The notes: generated from the sequence alone by a model not told the origin. DNA of 54,233 nt from JBBIQZ01 sp037442065 (GCA_037442065.1 JBBIQZ010000002.1:1-54233); one strand, 5' to 3'. Shown: positions 24,855 through 32,739, counted from the first letter of the stretch. Program-made: numbers and translations.

Positions 24855-25469
24855 TTACCTCTTATTCTTATTTATATTTTTTACTTCTGAACTTATTTTA
24901 CCATCAGAGACTCGGATGTTAACCTCTTCTCCAATATTTACTTGTTGAATGTTTTTAATTACTTTCCCTCCGACTGAAGCAATACTGTAACCGAGACTCA
25001 ACTGACGCATAGGATTATGAATCCTTAATCTTCTATCAACATCATCTAAAGAATTATTGCCCTGTTTCAACTGATCCTCAAAGCCTTCAACAAGTTGCGA
25101 AGAATAAGCTTCTATCTCTTTTTTGACTTGATCAAAATTTTGACTGAAGCCTTTGATAAGCAATATAGAATAATCGCTTAATGTCTTACTCATATTCTTA
25201 ATAGAATAACCACTTCCCACTAAGGCATTTTTGATCTTATTTTTTAACTCGTTAAAACTTCTAAATATATTAGCAAATCGTTTTTCTATTTTTCTTGATA
25301 GATCATCAAGTTGGTAATTAGTATCATTCAGCATTTCTTGATAATTAAATATTAAATCTTTTTTGGCGCCGGCAATATTATGAATAATTTTAACCCAAGA
25401 CTCATTCAGAATTGTTGTAACTGCGGTAGGGGTTGAAACTGCTTTATCTGCTACCAAAGACCGAGCCAA
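24855..25469 (-). pseudogene. xseA: Exodeoxyribonuclease VII large subunit, C-terminal fragment
   Basis: 204 residues match only the C-terminal half of XseA: SLVADKAVSTPTAVTTIL is the family's end-of-catalytic-domain motif, then a long helical arm and the closing barrel with NPMRQLSLGYSIA and VNIGEEVNIRVSDGKI. The OB-fold and most of the nuclease domain (about 200 residues) are absent. The homology stops near 25455, where the other strand begins to read as a serine-recombinase C-terminus, so the gene seems cut by a recombination event. The ATG used may be fortuitous. Confidence 0.75.
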
Positions 25470-25665
25470 AAAGTGGTTAGAACTTACTGAAAAAACCTTT
25501 ATTTTTGCCCGTTACGCACGATATTGGTTTAAAAATGGCACAATACAGCAAAAACGAGAAATTGCCCAAACAATAGGTTTGAACTTCCTTTTAAAAGACA
25601 AAAATCTCTATTTTTCAATTCAAAAGCCGTTCCACATTATTGCAGAATGGCAAAATTTTCTACAT
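25456..25665 (+). pseudogene. Serine recombinase C-terminal remnant
   Basis: An open frame with no start gives DRAKKWLELTEKTF, IFARYARYWFKNG, then KREIAQTIGLNFLLKDKNL and YFSIQKPFHIIAEW, the closing segment of large serine recombinases (compare WLELCRNFI... KRIGSNPLLL in the gene at the left end). Everything upstream, including the catalytic domain and zinc ribbon, is missing. The frame continues through the antisense tRNA-Trp to a stop at 25770, just as the first recombinase runs into tRNA-Gln. Confidence 0.75.
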
Positions 25666-25739
25666 TGGCAGGGGTGGAGAGAATCGAACTCCCGACTAAG
25701 GTTTTGGAGACCCTCGTTATACCACTTAACTACACCCCC
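25666..25739 (-). tRNA. tRNA-Trp (CCA anticodon)
   Basis: Minus strand cloverleaf: acceptor GGGGGTG against CACCCCT (first pair G-U), G73, encoded CCA. Anticodon stem AGGGT/ACCTT, loop CTCCAAA (anticodon CCA), T-arm GGGAGTTCGATTCTCTC. Its 3' end abuts the recombinase remnant on the opposite strand. Confidence 0.93.
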
Positions 25740-25811
25740 GGATATAAAAAATAAATTTAGGAGAATCTAAATTCATTTTAGCTCATTAAAAGAATTTTTG
25801 GTATAAATTTG

Positions 25812-25973
25812 TTATTTACTCTCTTTGTGAGGAGTATGCTTTCGGCAGCGCTTACAAAATTTCTTCAACTCTAACCTGTCTTTTTGAGTTTTACTGTTTT
25901 TAGTTGTAGAGTAATTTCGCTCGTGACAAACACTGCATTCTAAAGCAATTACTGGTCTTGTATCTTTTGCCAT
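25812..25973 (-). CDS. rpmG: Ribosomal protein bL33
   Basis: 53 residues, MAKDTRPVIALECSVCHERN..., with two CxxC pairs (CSVC and CKRC) forming the zinc-binding type of bL33, and the family stretch YSTTKNSKTQKDRLELKKFC. It is a structural protein of the large subunit near the E site. It stands alone next to a tRNA cluster, a frequent place for rpmG. Confidence 0.95.
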   Translation of the reverse strand: MAKDTRPVIALECSVCHERNYSTTKNSKTQKDRLELKKFCKRCRKHTPHKESK

Positions 25974-26013
25974 TTATAAATCCTAAAGTTATTATTTTAA
26001 TTTTAAATTTGTT

Positions 26014-26412
26014 TTAAAGCAACATGCGCCAAGGAGCGGTTACTGCTCCTAAAACTAAAGCCAAAAAAAGCGCTTCTTTAGCTTTAAGTTTTAAAATTCT
26101 GGTCCCCAAGTAAAAATACATATACATTAAAAAAAGTGTTGGAACCAAAACAATGCCTAGTTTTCCCGCCCCTCCGATTTTCGACCAAATATCAGAAGAA
26201 ATAGGCATATCTTGCATACTATACTCAAAAAATCGGTTTATTGCAAGACTCATAAGCGAACCGATCACAAGAAACAAATAAAATTTCTTGGTAAATAAAA
26301 GTTCGTTTTGACGAAGAATTTTTAAGATTACAAAGAAAATATAAAAAGACCAAACAAAGTCAGCAATTGCCAAAATACTAAAATGCAAAATATAAAAATT
26401 TATAGATTCCAT
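26014..26412 (-). CDS. Membrane protein, unknown
   Basis: 132 residues with about four hydrophobic helices (near 8-28, 40-58, 80-102 and 110-130) and short polar loops. No family is recognised. It starts directly after the NUDIX stop codon (stop then ATG), so it is translated from the same message; AGGG lies about 9 bases upstream. Confidence 0.7.
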   Translation of the reverse strand: MESINFYILHFSILAIADFVWSFYIFFVILKILRQNELLFTKKFYLFLVIGSLMSLAINRFFEYSMQDMPISSDIWSKIGGAGKLGIVLVPTLFLMYMYFYLGTRILKLKAKEALFLALVLGAVTAPWRMLL

Positions 26413-26829
26413 TTAAATTCCCTGCGTTAATTTGTTGTTCAGTAATTTTAAAACTTCCTTATTGGAATCCCAATATAACAATTCATAAGCTGTTTCAAAA
26501 TTAACCCAGCAATAGTTTTGGTGCTCATAACTAATCTTTATTTCTTCGGTTTGAGGAGAGACACCGAAACCGAAACATGCTTCTTTAAATTCTCCGTGTT
26601 TATTTTTGAATTGAAAACAATATTCTAAATCAATTATTTTTATGAAGTCTTTTAGCCCCGTCTCTTCTTCTATCTCACGTTTGGCAGTTTCTATTGCCTC
26701 TTCTCCTTTTTCGGCCTTACCCGTCACCGGCTGCCAAATCCCATCGTGTTCATTATTTCTTTTAAGCAGCAAAAACTCATACCCCCGCATTGTCTTTTTA
26801 AAAATGTATGCTTCTATTTTATCACGCAT
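26413..26829 (-). CDS. NUDIX hydrolase
   Basis: 138 residues from ATG 26829. The NUDIX box is GKAEKGEEAIETAKREIEEE followed by TGL (G, then REIEEE), the Mg2+-binding loop-helix-loop; the fold around it (FLLLKRNNEHDGIWQPVTG, IDLEYCFQF, HQNYCWVNFETA) resembles dihydroneopterin-triphosphate or (d)NTP pyrophosphohydrolases. The substrate cannot be fixed. An in-frame extension to 26892 is rejected because it reads through tRNA-Thr. Confidence 0.93.
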   Translation of the reverse strand: MRDKIEAYIFKKTMRGYEFLLLKRNNEHDGIWQPVTGKAEKGEEAIETAKREIEEETGLKDFIKIIDLEYCFQFKNKHGEFKEACFGFGVSPQTEEIKISYEHQNYCWVNFETAYELLYWDSNKEVLKLLNNKLTQGI

Positions 26830-26847
26830 TATTATCCAACTTTTAAG

Positions 26848-26922
<75 letters not shown>

Positions 26923-26942
26923 TCTGGGTTAATTTTTCTTAT

Positions 26943-27233
26943 CTATTTTTCCAAAATCCTTTTGCCTAAAGAGAAATATTTTCTTCCAAATGTAAAGTAA
27001 GAGACTATTAGAATGATATAAATAATACCTAAATCTTCTATAATTTGTGACTTTTCCTCAAGAGCCGAAGTAGCAATACCTCTTTCTAAAAGGACGGTTG
27101 GCGAAAGATCGAAGATTCTTAAGATTAATAAATTAAAAATACTGACAATAAAAAAAGCTGCCACTAAGTCAATAACAGTTTCTAAAAAATTAACATTTGC
27201 TGTTTTCTTTTTTAAATTATTAGCCTTTTTCAT
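26943..27233 (-). CDS. Small membrane protein, unknown
   Basis: 96 residues: basic N-terminus (MKKANNLKKKTANVN), a helix at about 19-42, a polar loop, and a second helix at about 68-84. AGAGGAAAAT precedes the ATG. No family is recognised. It lies between two tRNA loci on the same strand. Confidence 0.65.
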   Translation of the reverse strand: MKKANNLKKKTANVNFLETVIDLVAAFFIVSIFNLLILRIFDLSPTVLLERGIATSALEEKSQIIEDLGIIYIILIVSYFTFGRKYFSLGKRILEK

Positions 27234-27346
27234 ATTTTCCTCTTTTAATCTGTCTAAATTATAACTGAATTGAATAATTTATAATAGCCAGGCCTGTGAA
27301 TCGTTAGAAGACTTTGTCTGCCTTTAATAACTTTTGATTTATTCAA

Positions 27347-27416
27347 TGGTGGGCAGGGAGAGATTCTCACCACATTCACGAATGCATTAAGGTGCCGGGG
27401 GTTCTCACCCTCCCCA
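27347..27416 (-). pseudogene. tRNA-Tyr-like 3' relic
   Basis: The minus-strand end CTCTCCCTGCCCACCA is nearly identical to the 3' end of the intact tRNA-Tyr (CCCTCCCTGCCCACCA), and the preceding GAGAATCTC is a degenerate T-arm. The 5' part does not form a tRNA; it contains an inverted-looking copy (GGGAGGGTGAGAACCCCCG). This and the relics at 27694-27763 flank the intact gene. The rest of 27234-27346 shows no gene. Confidence 0.45.
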
Positions 27417-27460
27417 TATTAATTAAAATCAAAGTTGGCTTGCCAAACAAAATTTGCAGT

Positions 27461-27484
27461 CCAACTCCGCTAAAGCTTCGCTGG
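27461..27484 (+). repeat. Inverted partner of CCA-TGG hairpin (Tyr locus)
   Basis: CCAACTCCGCT-AA-AGCTTCGCTGG: same layout as the hairpin at the tRNA-Tyr 3' end but on the opposite strand and 57 bases away. A further TGGCTTGCCA palindrome (27436-27445) lies beyond it. An almost identical unit occurs at the tRNA-Ile locus (52611-52638). Confidence 0.6.
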
Positions 27485-27540
27485 ACACACTTCTAATTTA
27501 TTTCAATTCTCAACTTTGCTTTTTTTAATTATTTGGCTTG

Positions 27541-27578
27541 CCACGCATAGCTCTGATATTAATCAGAGCGAAGTGTGG
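27541..27578 (-). repeat. CCA-TGG hairpin at 3' end of tRNA-Tyr
   Basis: Beginning with the tRNA CCA, CCACACTTCGCTCTGAT and ATCAGAGCTATGCGTGG flank a TAAT loop; 14 of 17 positions pair. It is followed by TGGCAAGCCA. The arms differ from the tRNA-Leu copy at the tip but stay paired, and the mismatched positions are the same. Confidence 0.75.
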
Positions 27579-27661
27579 TGGGCAGGGAGGGATTCGAACC
27601 CCCGAAGGCGTAAGCCAGCAGATTTACAGTCTGCCCCGTTTGGCCGCTTCGGTACCTGCCC
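27576..27661 (-). tRNA. tRNA-Tyr (GTA anticodon)
   Basis: Class II tRNA: acceptor GGGCAGG/CCTGCCC, A73, encoded CCA. Anticodon stem GCAGA/TCTGC, loop CTGTAAA (anticodon GTA), a long variable arm and T-arm GGGGGTTCGAATCCCTC. A good -10 lies 11-16 bases upstream of the 5' end. Confidence 0.95.
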
Positions 27662-27671
27662 AATATTTAAC

Positions 27672-27677
27672 ATTATA
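27672..27677 (-). promoter_or_regulatory. -10 box of tRNA-Tyr promoter
   Basis: A perfect TATAAT on the minus strand ends 10 bases before the mature 5' end of tRNA-Tyr. No strong -35 is evident in the A/T-rich DNA upstream, which separates the gene from a tRNA-Tyr relic. Confidence 0.55.
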
Positions 27678-27693
27678 ACCTAAAAATTTTTAA

Positions 27694-27763
27694 GCTAGCA
27701 GATTTACAATTATGCGCCGGTTTGGCCCCTGCCTACCGGCAGGCAGGGCTTCGGTACCTGCCC
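27694..27763 (-). pseudogene. tRNA-Tyr 5' relic interrupted by a palindrome
   Basis: The minus strand reads TGGGCAGGTACCGAAGC, then a 20-base palindromic insert, then GGCCAAACCGG, and ends in TTGTAAATCTGCTAGC. Without the insert it matches the intact tRNA-Tyr through acceptor, D-arm and anticodon loop (GTA kept) with a few changes. The variable arm, T-arm and 3' acceptor strand are absent. Confidence 0.7.
27728..27747. repeat. 20-bp palindromic element inserted in a tRNA D-loop
   Basis: CCTGCCTACCGGCAGGCAGG, a near-perfect palindrome, lies exactly between GGCC and GCTTCGG, bases that are adjacent in the intact tRNA-Tyr 100 bases away. A related sequence sharing CCTGCCTACC lies between atpB and atpE (7714-7731). 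Confidence 0.75.
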
Positions 27764-27843
27764 ATTTCGCTTCGCTCAATGTAAACTTCTTGATAAGCTC
27801 CTTAGATTAGCTTGCACTGAGTTCCAATTTATTGGAAACTAAG

Positions 27844-27918
27844 TGGAGCCGGCGGAGGGATTTGAACCCACGACCAATAGTTTACAAAACTACTGCTCTA
27901 CCACTGAGCTACGCCGGC
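27844..27918 (-). tRNA. tRNA-Thr (TGT anticodon)
   Basis: Acceptor GCCGGCG/CGCCGGC, T73, encoded CCA. Anticodon stem GTAGT/ACTAT, loop TTTGTAA (anticodon TGT), T-loop TTCAAAT. A strong hairpin (CACTTAGTTTCCAA...TTGGAACTCAGTG) begins at the CCA and is followed by CAAGC. Confidence 0.94.
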
Positions 27919-28000
27919 GCTTAATTTAGCTATAAAAACAGCGGAAACTATAATATTATAGCAATTTGAGCTTTTTTCATCAATCAGTTTAACTTTAATA

Positions 28001-28699
28001 TTACTTTTTAGAATTTTTATCTCTTGGATCTAATTTTAAAAGGAGGTTTTCGATGTTTTTTTTATCTTTCTTGTTTTTAATTTTGGGTAAAATTTTTACT
28101 AACAAACTCTTGGCTTTTCTATCTTCTTTGTCAATTTTTAAAGCTTTTTTAAGCGCTTCTGCGGCCTCTTGATATTTTTTTAAATTAAATAAAGTAATGG
28201 CCAGATTATCAAAATAGGTAGATTTTTTCTCAATACTTAATGCTTTGTTATAATTTTTTAAAGCGTTCTTAAAATCGCCTTCTTTGAAATGACACATCCC
28301 TAAATTACAATAAACAGAGGGGTCGTTTGGTGTAAGCTCTATTAATTTTTGAAAAATATCTAAAGCATCTTTATAATTTTTATTTTTAAAACATATTTGG
28401 CCAAGACCCTTATAGCTTGAAGGATCCTTTTGGTCAATCTTTAAAACCTCGATATAATAATTTTCCGCTTCTTTAAGTTTATTATCTTTTAAAGATTTTA
28501 AGGCTTTTTCTAAAAGTTCTTGCTTTTTATCCCCTTCTTTTAAAGATTCATTTTCTCCAAAAGCTTCCTCTTTTTTAAATCCTTTAAATAATCCCGAAAC
28601 AAAATCCGGAAGGTTTTTTGATGCAGATCCTTTTGCCGGCACTCTTTTTAAAATAACAATCAAAACGGAACCTATAGCAATAAAAATTAATACTTCCAT
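28001..28699 (-). CDS. Membrane-anchored TPR protein
   Basis: 232 residues: an N-terminal membrane helix (MEVLIFIAIGSVLIVIL), a linker, and at least four tetratricopeptide repeats (about 65-200, for example AENYYIEVLKIDQKDPSSYK, ALDIFQKLIELTPNDPSVYC and ALKNYNKALSIEKKSTYFDN). TPRs bind partner proteins. It follows PSP1 directly in the holB-PSP1 operon. The partner is unknown. Confidence 0.88.
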   Translation of the reverse strand: MEVLIFIAIGSVLIVILKRVPAKGSASKNLPDFVSGLFKGFKKEEAFGENESLKEGDKKQELLEKALKSLKDNKLKEAENYYIEVLKIDQKDPSSYKGLGQICFKNKNYKDALDIFQKLIELTPNDPSVYCNLGMCHFKEGDFKNALKNYNKALSIEKKSTYFDNLAITLFNLKKYQEAAEALKKALKIDKEDRKAKSLLVKILPKIKNKKDKKNIENLLLKLDPRDKNSKK

Positions 28700-29473
28700 T
28701 TAAAAATTAACCTCCGTTTTTGAACCATCCTCAAGCGCTACTTTAACCTTTTTTTTCGCAAGTTCTACTTCTATAATTTTTCCTATTCCTTTTTTGGTTC
28801 TTATTTTCTCTCCTATTTTTGGCATCCCTTTAGCTTGTTCTTTATAAAAATTATCTTCGAAAGCCAAACAACACATTAGTCTGCCGCATAACCCTGAAAT
28901 TTTAGTGCTCCCCTTAGAAGCAATATTTTGATCCCTCGCCATATCCATAGTTACACTCTCCGTAGTTCCTAAAAAATCTCTGCAGCATAAACTTCTACCA
29001 CATTGTCCCAATCCTCCTAAAAAACGAGCTTCATCCCGGGGACCAACTTGCTTTAACCTTACTTGTTTTTTGGTAAGTCTTACCAAGTCTTTTACTAGTT
29101 CTCTAAAGTCTATCCTATTTTCAGAAAAAAACGAAAAAATTACTTTGCCCTCCTCAAATGGAAATTGTATATCTACTAATTTCATTTCTAAGTTGTGTTT
29201 TTTTACGCAATCTTTAAATAGCTTTTCTAAATGAGGGGTTTCTTCTTCAAATTTCTTTTGATTCTCAAGATCTTTAAGAGTAGCTTTTCTTAAAACGGAC
29301 GCCAAATTTTCATTCTTCTTTATTTTTTTATTAACATACGCTAAAGTTCCGGCTTCTTTACCAAAGGCAGTTTCAACAATAACAACATCTCCTATTTCAA
29401 GCTTCTCTTCTGAATCTAAAAAGTCAAAGATTTTAGGATTGTTTTTAAATTTAACGCCAACTGCTCTTAACAT
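28700..29473 (-). CDS. PSP1-domain protein, RicT/YaaT-like
   Basis: 257 residues. The PSP1 core shows RDEARFLGGLGQCGRSLCC and KISGLCGRLMCCLAFED with the Cys pattern that binds an Fe-S cluster in RicT, part of the RicTAF (Y) complex that aids mRNA maturation in Bacillus. The neighbour upstream is holB, the same adjacency as holB-yaaT in Firmicutes. The start follows the holB stop with no gap. Confidence 0.92.
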   Translation of the reverse strand: MLRAVGVKFKNNPKIFDFLDSEEKLEIGDVVIVETAFGKEAGTLAYVNKKIKKNENLASVLRKATLKDLENQKKFEEETPHLEKLFKDCVKKHNLEMKLVDIQFPFEEGKVIFSFFSENRIDFRELVKDLVRLTKKQVRLKQVGPRDEARFLGGLGQCGRSLCCRDFLGTTESVTMDMARDQNIASKGSTKISGLCGRLMCCLAFEDNFYKEQAKGMPKIGEKIRTKKGIGKIIEVELAKKKVKVALEDGSKTEVNF

Positions 29474-30496
29474 TTAAAGCTCTTCTAATTTTAAAATCAT
29501 CAAATCCAAAACTAACTTAATATTTAAACCTGAATCAGGGGTGGAAATAATCTCTTTAGTTTTGTTTATGAAACTTACTATATTTGATATTTGACTAACT
29601 TTTAGTTTGCTTAAATCATAAGAAACCAAGCTCTTAAAACCTGGCAAAAAGTGGGCATTTATTAATTCCCTTAAAAGGATTACCCAAAAATTTAAAATTT
29701 TTAAAACTTTCAAGGGATCATTTTCGTAAACTTTAGCCAGCCTGGAAGAATAATTTAAGTTAGAAACTCGATCCTTTTTAAAAATCCTCGAAAAATCTAA
29801 AAGCCAGCTTTTTATTTCTTTTAATTCCTCTGGGTTCTCTAGCATTTTAAAAACTATTCCAGGTCTTCCTGCGGCAAATTTAGAAAGTAAAATTTGTTCT
29901 TCTTTAGAAATATTTGCTTTATTGGTTATTTTTTCAATTATCTTCAAAGATACTCTAAAGAATTTTAAGACTCTTAAGCGGGAAACAATAGTTGGTAAAA
30001 GAAGGGAATGATTTTTAGTTATCAATACAAGGACTGCTTTTCCGGAAGGCTCTTCTAAAGTTTTTAAAAGCGCATTTGCCGCTTCTTTTGTTAATCTCTC
30101 GGCATTGTCTATAACAGCAATTTTATAAGAAGAACTAAACGGCTTTAAATTCATTTTGGCAACCAATTCCCTCACTTCTTCAATTTTAATAGATTTTTCG
30201 CCGTCTATAAAAAGAAAGTCGGGATGCGTTTTATTTTCTATTTGCAGACAAGCAGGGCACTTGCCGCAAAACTTTAAATCAGAAACACATAAAAGAGTTT
30301 TTATAAAAGAAAGAGCAACTTTTCTTTTGCCTATATTTTCCTCTCCGGAGAAAAGGTAGGCATGTGATAAATCGTGGGTTTTGATATTTGATTTTAGATA
30401 ATCTATTTGCGGCTTATGCCCTAAAATTTGCCAATCGGAAAAATTAGTTTTTTTAAAAACTTTCGCTTCTTTAAAAATTTGTAATTGATCTTCCAT
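29474..30496 (-). CDS. holB: DNA polymerase III delta' subunit
   Basis: 340-residue clamp-loader subunit. The N-terminal AAA+ domain has YLFSGEENIGKRKVALSFI in the Walker A position (GK kept, but Arg instead of Ser/Thr), the zinc module CVSDLKFCGKCPACLQIE (four Cys), and ANALLKTLEEPSGKAVLVLI with the SRLRVL sensor segment. The altered P-loop suggests no ATP hydrolysis, as usual for delta'. It heads the operon with the PSP1 and TPR genes. Confidence 0.92.
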   Translation of the reverse strand: MEDQLQIFKEAKVFKKTNFSDWQILGHKPQIDYLKSNIKTHDLSHAYLFSGEENIGKRKVALSFIKTLLCVSDLKFCGKCPACLQIENKTHPDFLFIDGEKSIKIEEVRELVAKMNLKPFSSSYKIAVIDNAERLTKEAANALLKTLEEPSGKAVLVLITKNHSLLLPTIVSRLRVLKFFRVSLKIIEKITNKANISKEEQILLSKFAAGRPGIVFKMLENPEELKEIKSWLLDFSRIFKKDRVSNLNYSSRLAKVYENDPLKVLKILNFWVILLRELINAHFLPGFKSLVSYDLSKLKVSQISNIVSFINKTKEIISTPDSGLNIKLVLDLMILKLEEL

Positions 30497-30546
30497 AAAT
30501 ATCTTAAGAAATCAATAATAGGTTCTTAAGCTTAATCTGTCAATTT

Positions 30547-32739
30547 CTATTTGTTTTCAAAGCTTAAAACTTTATTACCAGAAAGAAGGTAAATGGTTTT
30601 TGAAGATTCATCAACATAAAAATCTTTTAAATCGTTAGTGTCTTTTAAAGTAAAATCTTTGATATATTCCCCGTTTGTGTTAAAAACTAAAATTCCTAAG
30701 TCTTTATCTAAAACATAAATTTTATCGCTTCCTTCATTGCTTTGAATTTTTAGAGGTTTTTTTATACTAGAAGGAGCGTCTTTAATGCTAAAATCCTGCC
30801 TTTTCCCTTTTACAAGTTTTATAATCTCTCCGTTGCCTTTTAACGCATAGACCGTACCGGGCACAGTAAAAGAAACTGCATCTTTTATATCAACGGATTT
30901 ATCGGTTAAGTATCCCGATGATATCCCCCAACCAGAAGCTCCTTTTGTAAAACGGTAAATTTGGTTATCCTCGTTGGATAAAACATAAAGGTTTGACTGA
31001 TAAGAGGCTAAGACAGAACCTTTTTTAAACCCTCCTTTAGAAGAAGATTTTGAGATTTTATTATTTTTTACTGAAACCTCAAAAAGTTCCGGAATGTCAT
31101 TTAAAAGAATCACCAAATCCTTGGATGGAAAATTAGTAATCATAGATACATTGCTTTCGGGAGACGGAACTGTCAATTCCTCCTTGGCTTGTTTTCCAGT
31201 ATCAAAAACTAAAAGATTACCATTTTTAGAATTTATTAAATAGATTTTCTTTTCTGCAAAGGTTAGACTTCCCGAACCCTGATCCTTGGAAAGCTCCAAG
31301 ACTAAACTTGGAGAGACTTCTAAAATTCCATCCGCCTTCCTTAAGGCCTCCCCTATTTTTCCGACCAGTAAAAGAGCTTCTTTATTATAATATTTTGTCT
31401 TTAAAACCTCTTGGGTGAGCGATTTTGATTCTAAAAGATATTCTTTTGCTTTGCTTCTGGCATCATAAATCAACGCGCTTTCGGCCTTATTCTCAAGAGA
31501 TACGGCTTGATCCAATTTAGCTTTAACTTCTTTTAAGGTTTTGCCGTTATAAAAATTTCTTAAGACAAAAAATAAACTTATTAAAAAGAGCAAACTTACA
31601 ATAAGAAAAAATTTAAAATATTTTGACTGCATCTTTTCTAAAATGCCTTTTTTAAAGTTTCCAAAAACCCTTTTTATGTCTTTTAGAAAACCCTTCCATG
31701 AAAATTTCTTAAAATAAGAAATTGTAAATTCTAAAAAGCTTTCTTTCTTTTCGCTCTTTTGGGAAAATTTTTCCTCTGCATTTTTGTCTGCTTTTGGTTC
31801 TTGCTCTTTTAACTTTTCTTTTTCATTCTTTAAAGAAGCTTCTGGGAACTGAGTTTCTACCCCTCCTGATTTATTTTTTAAAACAAGAGAGGAAATACTC
31901 TTTTTAAAAAAGGCGAAAATATTCTTAAAAAGGGAAATTAAGGCTAAAAAGATGCCGGCTAAAACCTCAAAAGCTGCTTTGGTGGGTTTAGGTTCTTCCA
32001 TCCAGATTTCGTCCGGCTCATCTAGATTTTCTTTTTCTAGTTCTTCTTGAGTTACAATTTCAACAATAAGTAAACCAATATAACCTATGCCTTCTTCATC
32101 TTTTAATAAATCTTTTAGTTTTAGAACTGAACCAGAAGGCGTATTTTCTAAGATTATCTTTTTTAATCCGGCTAAAGAAATATGATAAAGAAGCTCAGGC
32201 GAACCCAAAACTAGTTTATCGTGTTTTTCTAAAGAGCCAGAAGTTATGGTAGTAAATGTTCCTAAGGGGTGTTTGTTTTTGTCTTCGTCTTCTTCAACGG
32301 ACAAACCTTCGCTAATATGGGTAATTTTTTCGCCTCTTACTATGTAAGCTTCTATTAAACCGGCTTTGCTTAAATGGAGCTTCTCGCCAGATAAAACGGC
32401 ACAGGCTACATTGATTTTCCCGATCCAGTCGCTTTCCCTTCTAGAAGCTAAATCTAAAAGTTCCTCGTTGGCACACCTTAAGGCTGACTCAAAACTCAAG
32501 AGCACATTTCTGTTTAAGTCTTTATAAAACTCTTCTTTGATAGAATTTATTATAACTTCACCTGCCTCGCTGGCATTTTGAGAGCCAGAAGCGATTTCTA
32601 TAACAAAATATAAATTGCCGTGCTGTTTTTCTAAAAAATCTTTTGGCTCAAAGGCAAAGATAGTAGCAAAACCCTCATCTGGTTTTCTAGTCCCAGATAA
32701 AAGTTTGCCGATGCGAGTAGTAAGTTTCTGCGTTTCCAT
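30547..32739 (-). CDS. PP2C-like domain plus membrane helices and beta-propeller
   Basis: 730 residues. The first 235 resemble a PPM/PP2C fold (FVIEIASGSQNASEAGEVII, then VACAVLSGEKLHLSKAGLIEAYIV and DKLVLGSPELLYHISLAGL), but the usual metal-binding Asp in the DGMGG-type loop is replaced by IASGSQN, so phosphatase activity is doubtful. Hydrophobic segments follow near 260-285 and 375-397 with a charged linker between. The C-terminal 240 residues form repeated beta units like a propeller. It is probably a membrane sensor or structural protein. The start codon overlaps a TATAAT-like string. Confidence 0.7.
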   Translation of the reverse strand: METQKLTTRIGKLLSGTRKPDEGFATIFAFEPKDFLEKQHGNLYFVIEIASGSQNASEAGEVIINSIKEEFYKDLNRNVLLSFESALRCANEELLDLASRRESDWIGKINVACAVLSGEKLHLSKAGLIEAYIVRGEKITHISEGLSVEEDEDKNKHPLGTFTTITSGSLEKHDKLVLGSPELLYHISLAGLKKIILENTPSGSVLKLKDLLKDEEGIGYIGLLIVEIVTQEELEKENLDEPDEIWMEEPKPTKAAFEVLAGIFLALISLFKNIFAFFKKSISSLVLKNKSGGVETQFPEASLKNEKEKLKEQEPKADKNAEEKFSQKSEKKESFLEFTISYFKKFSWKGFLKDIKRVFGNFKKGILEKMQSKYFKFFLIVSLLFLISLFFVLRNFYNGKTLKEVKAKLDQAVSLENKAESALIYDARSKAKEYLLESKSLTQEVLKTKYYNKEALLLVGKIGEALRKADGILEVSPSLVLELSKDQGSGSLTFAEKKIYLINSKNGNLLVFDTGKQAKEELTVPSPESNVSMITNFPSKDLVILLNDIPELFEVSVKNNKISKSSSKGGFKKGSVLASYQSNLYVLSNEDNQIYRFTKGASGWGISSGYLTDKSVDIKDAVSFTVPGTVYALKGNGEIIKLVKGKRQDFSIKDAPSSIKKPLKIQSNEGSDKIYVLDKDLGILVFNTNGEYIKDFTLKDTNDLKDFYVDESSKTIYLLSGNKVLSFENK

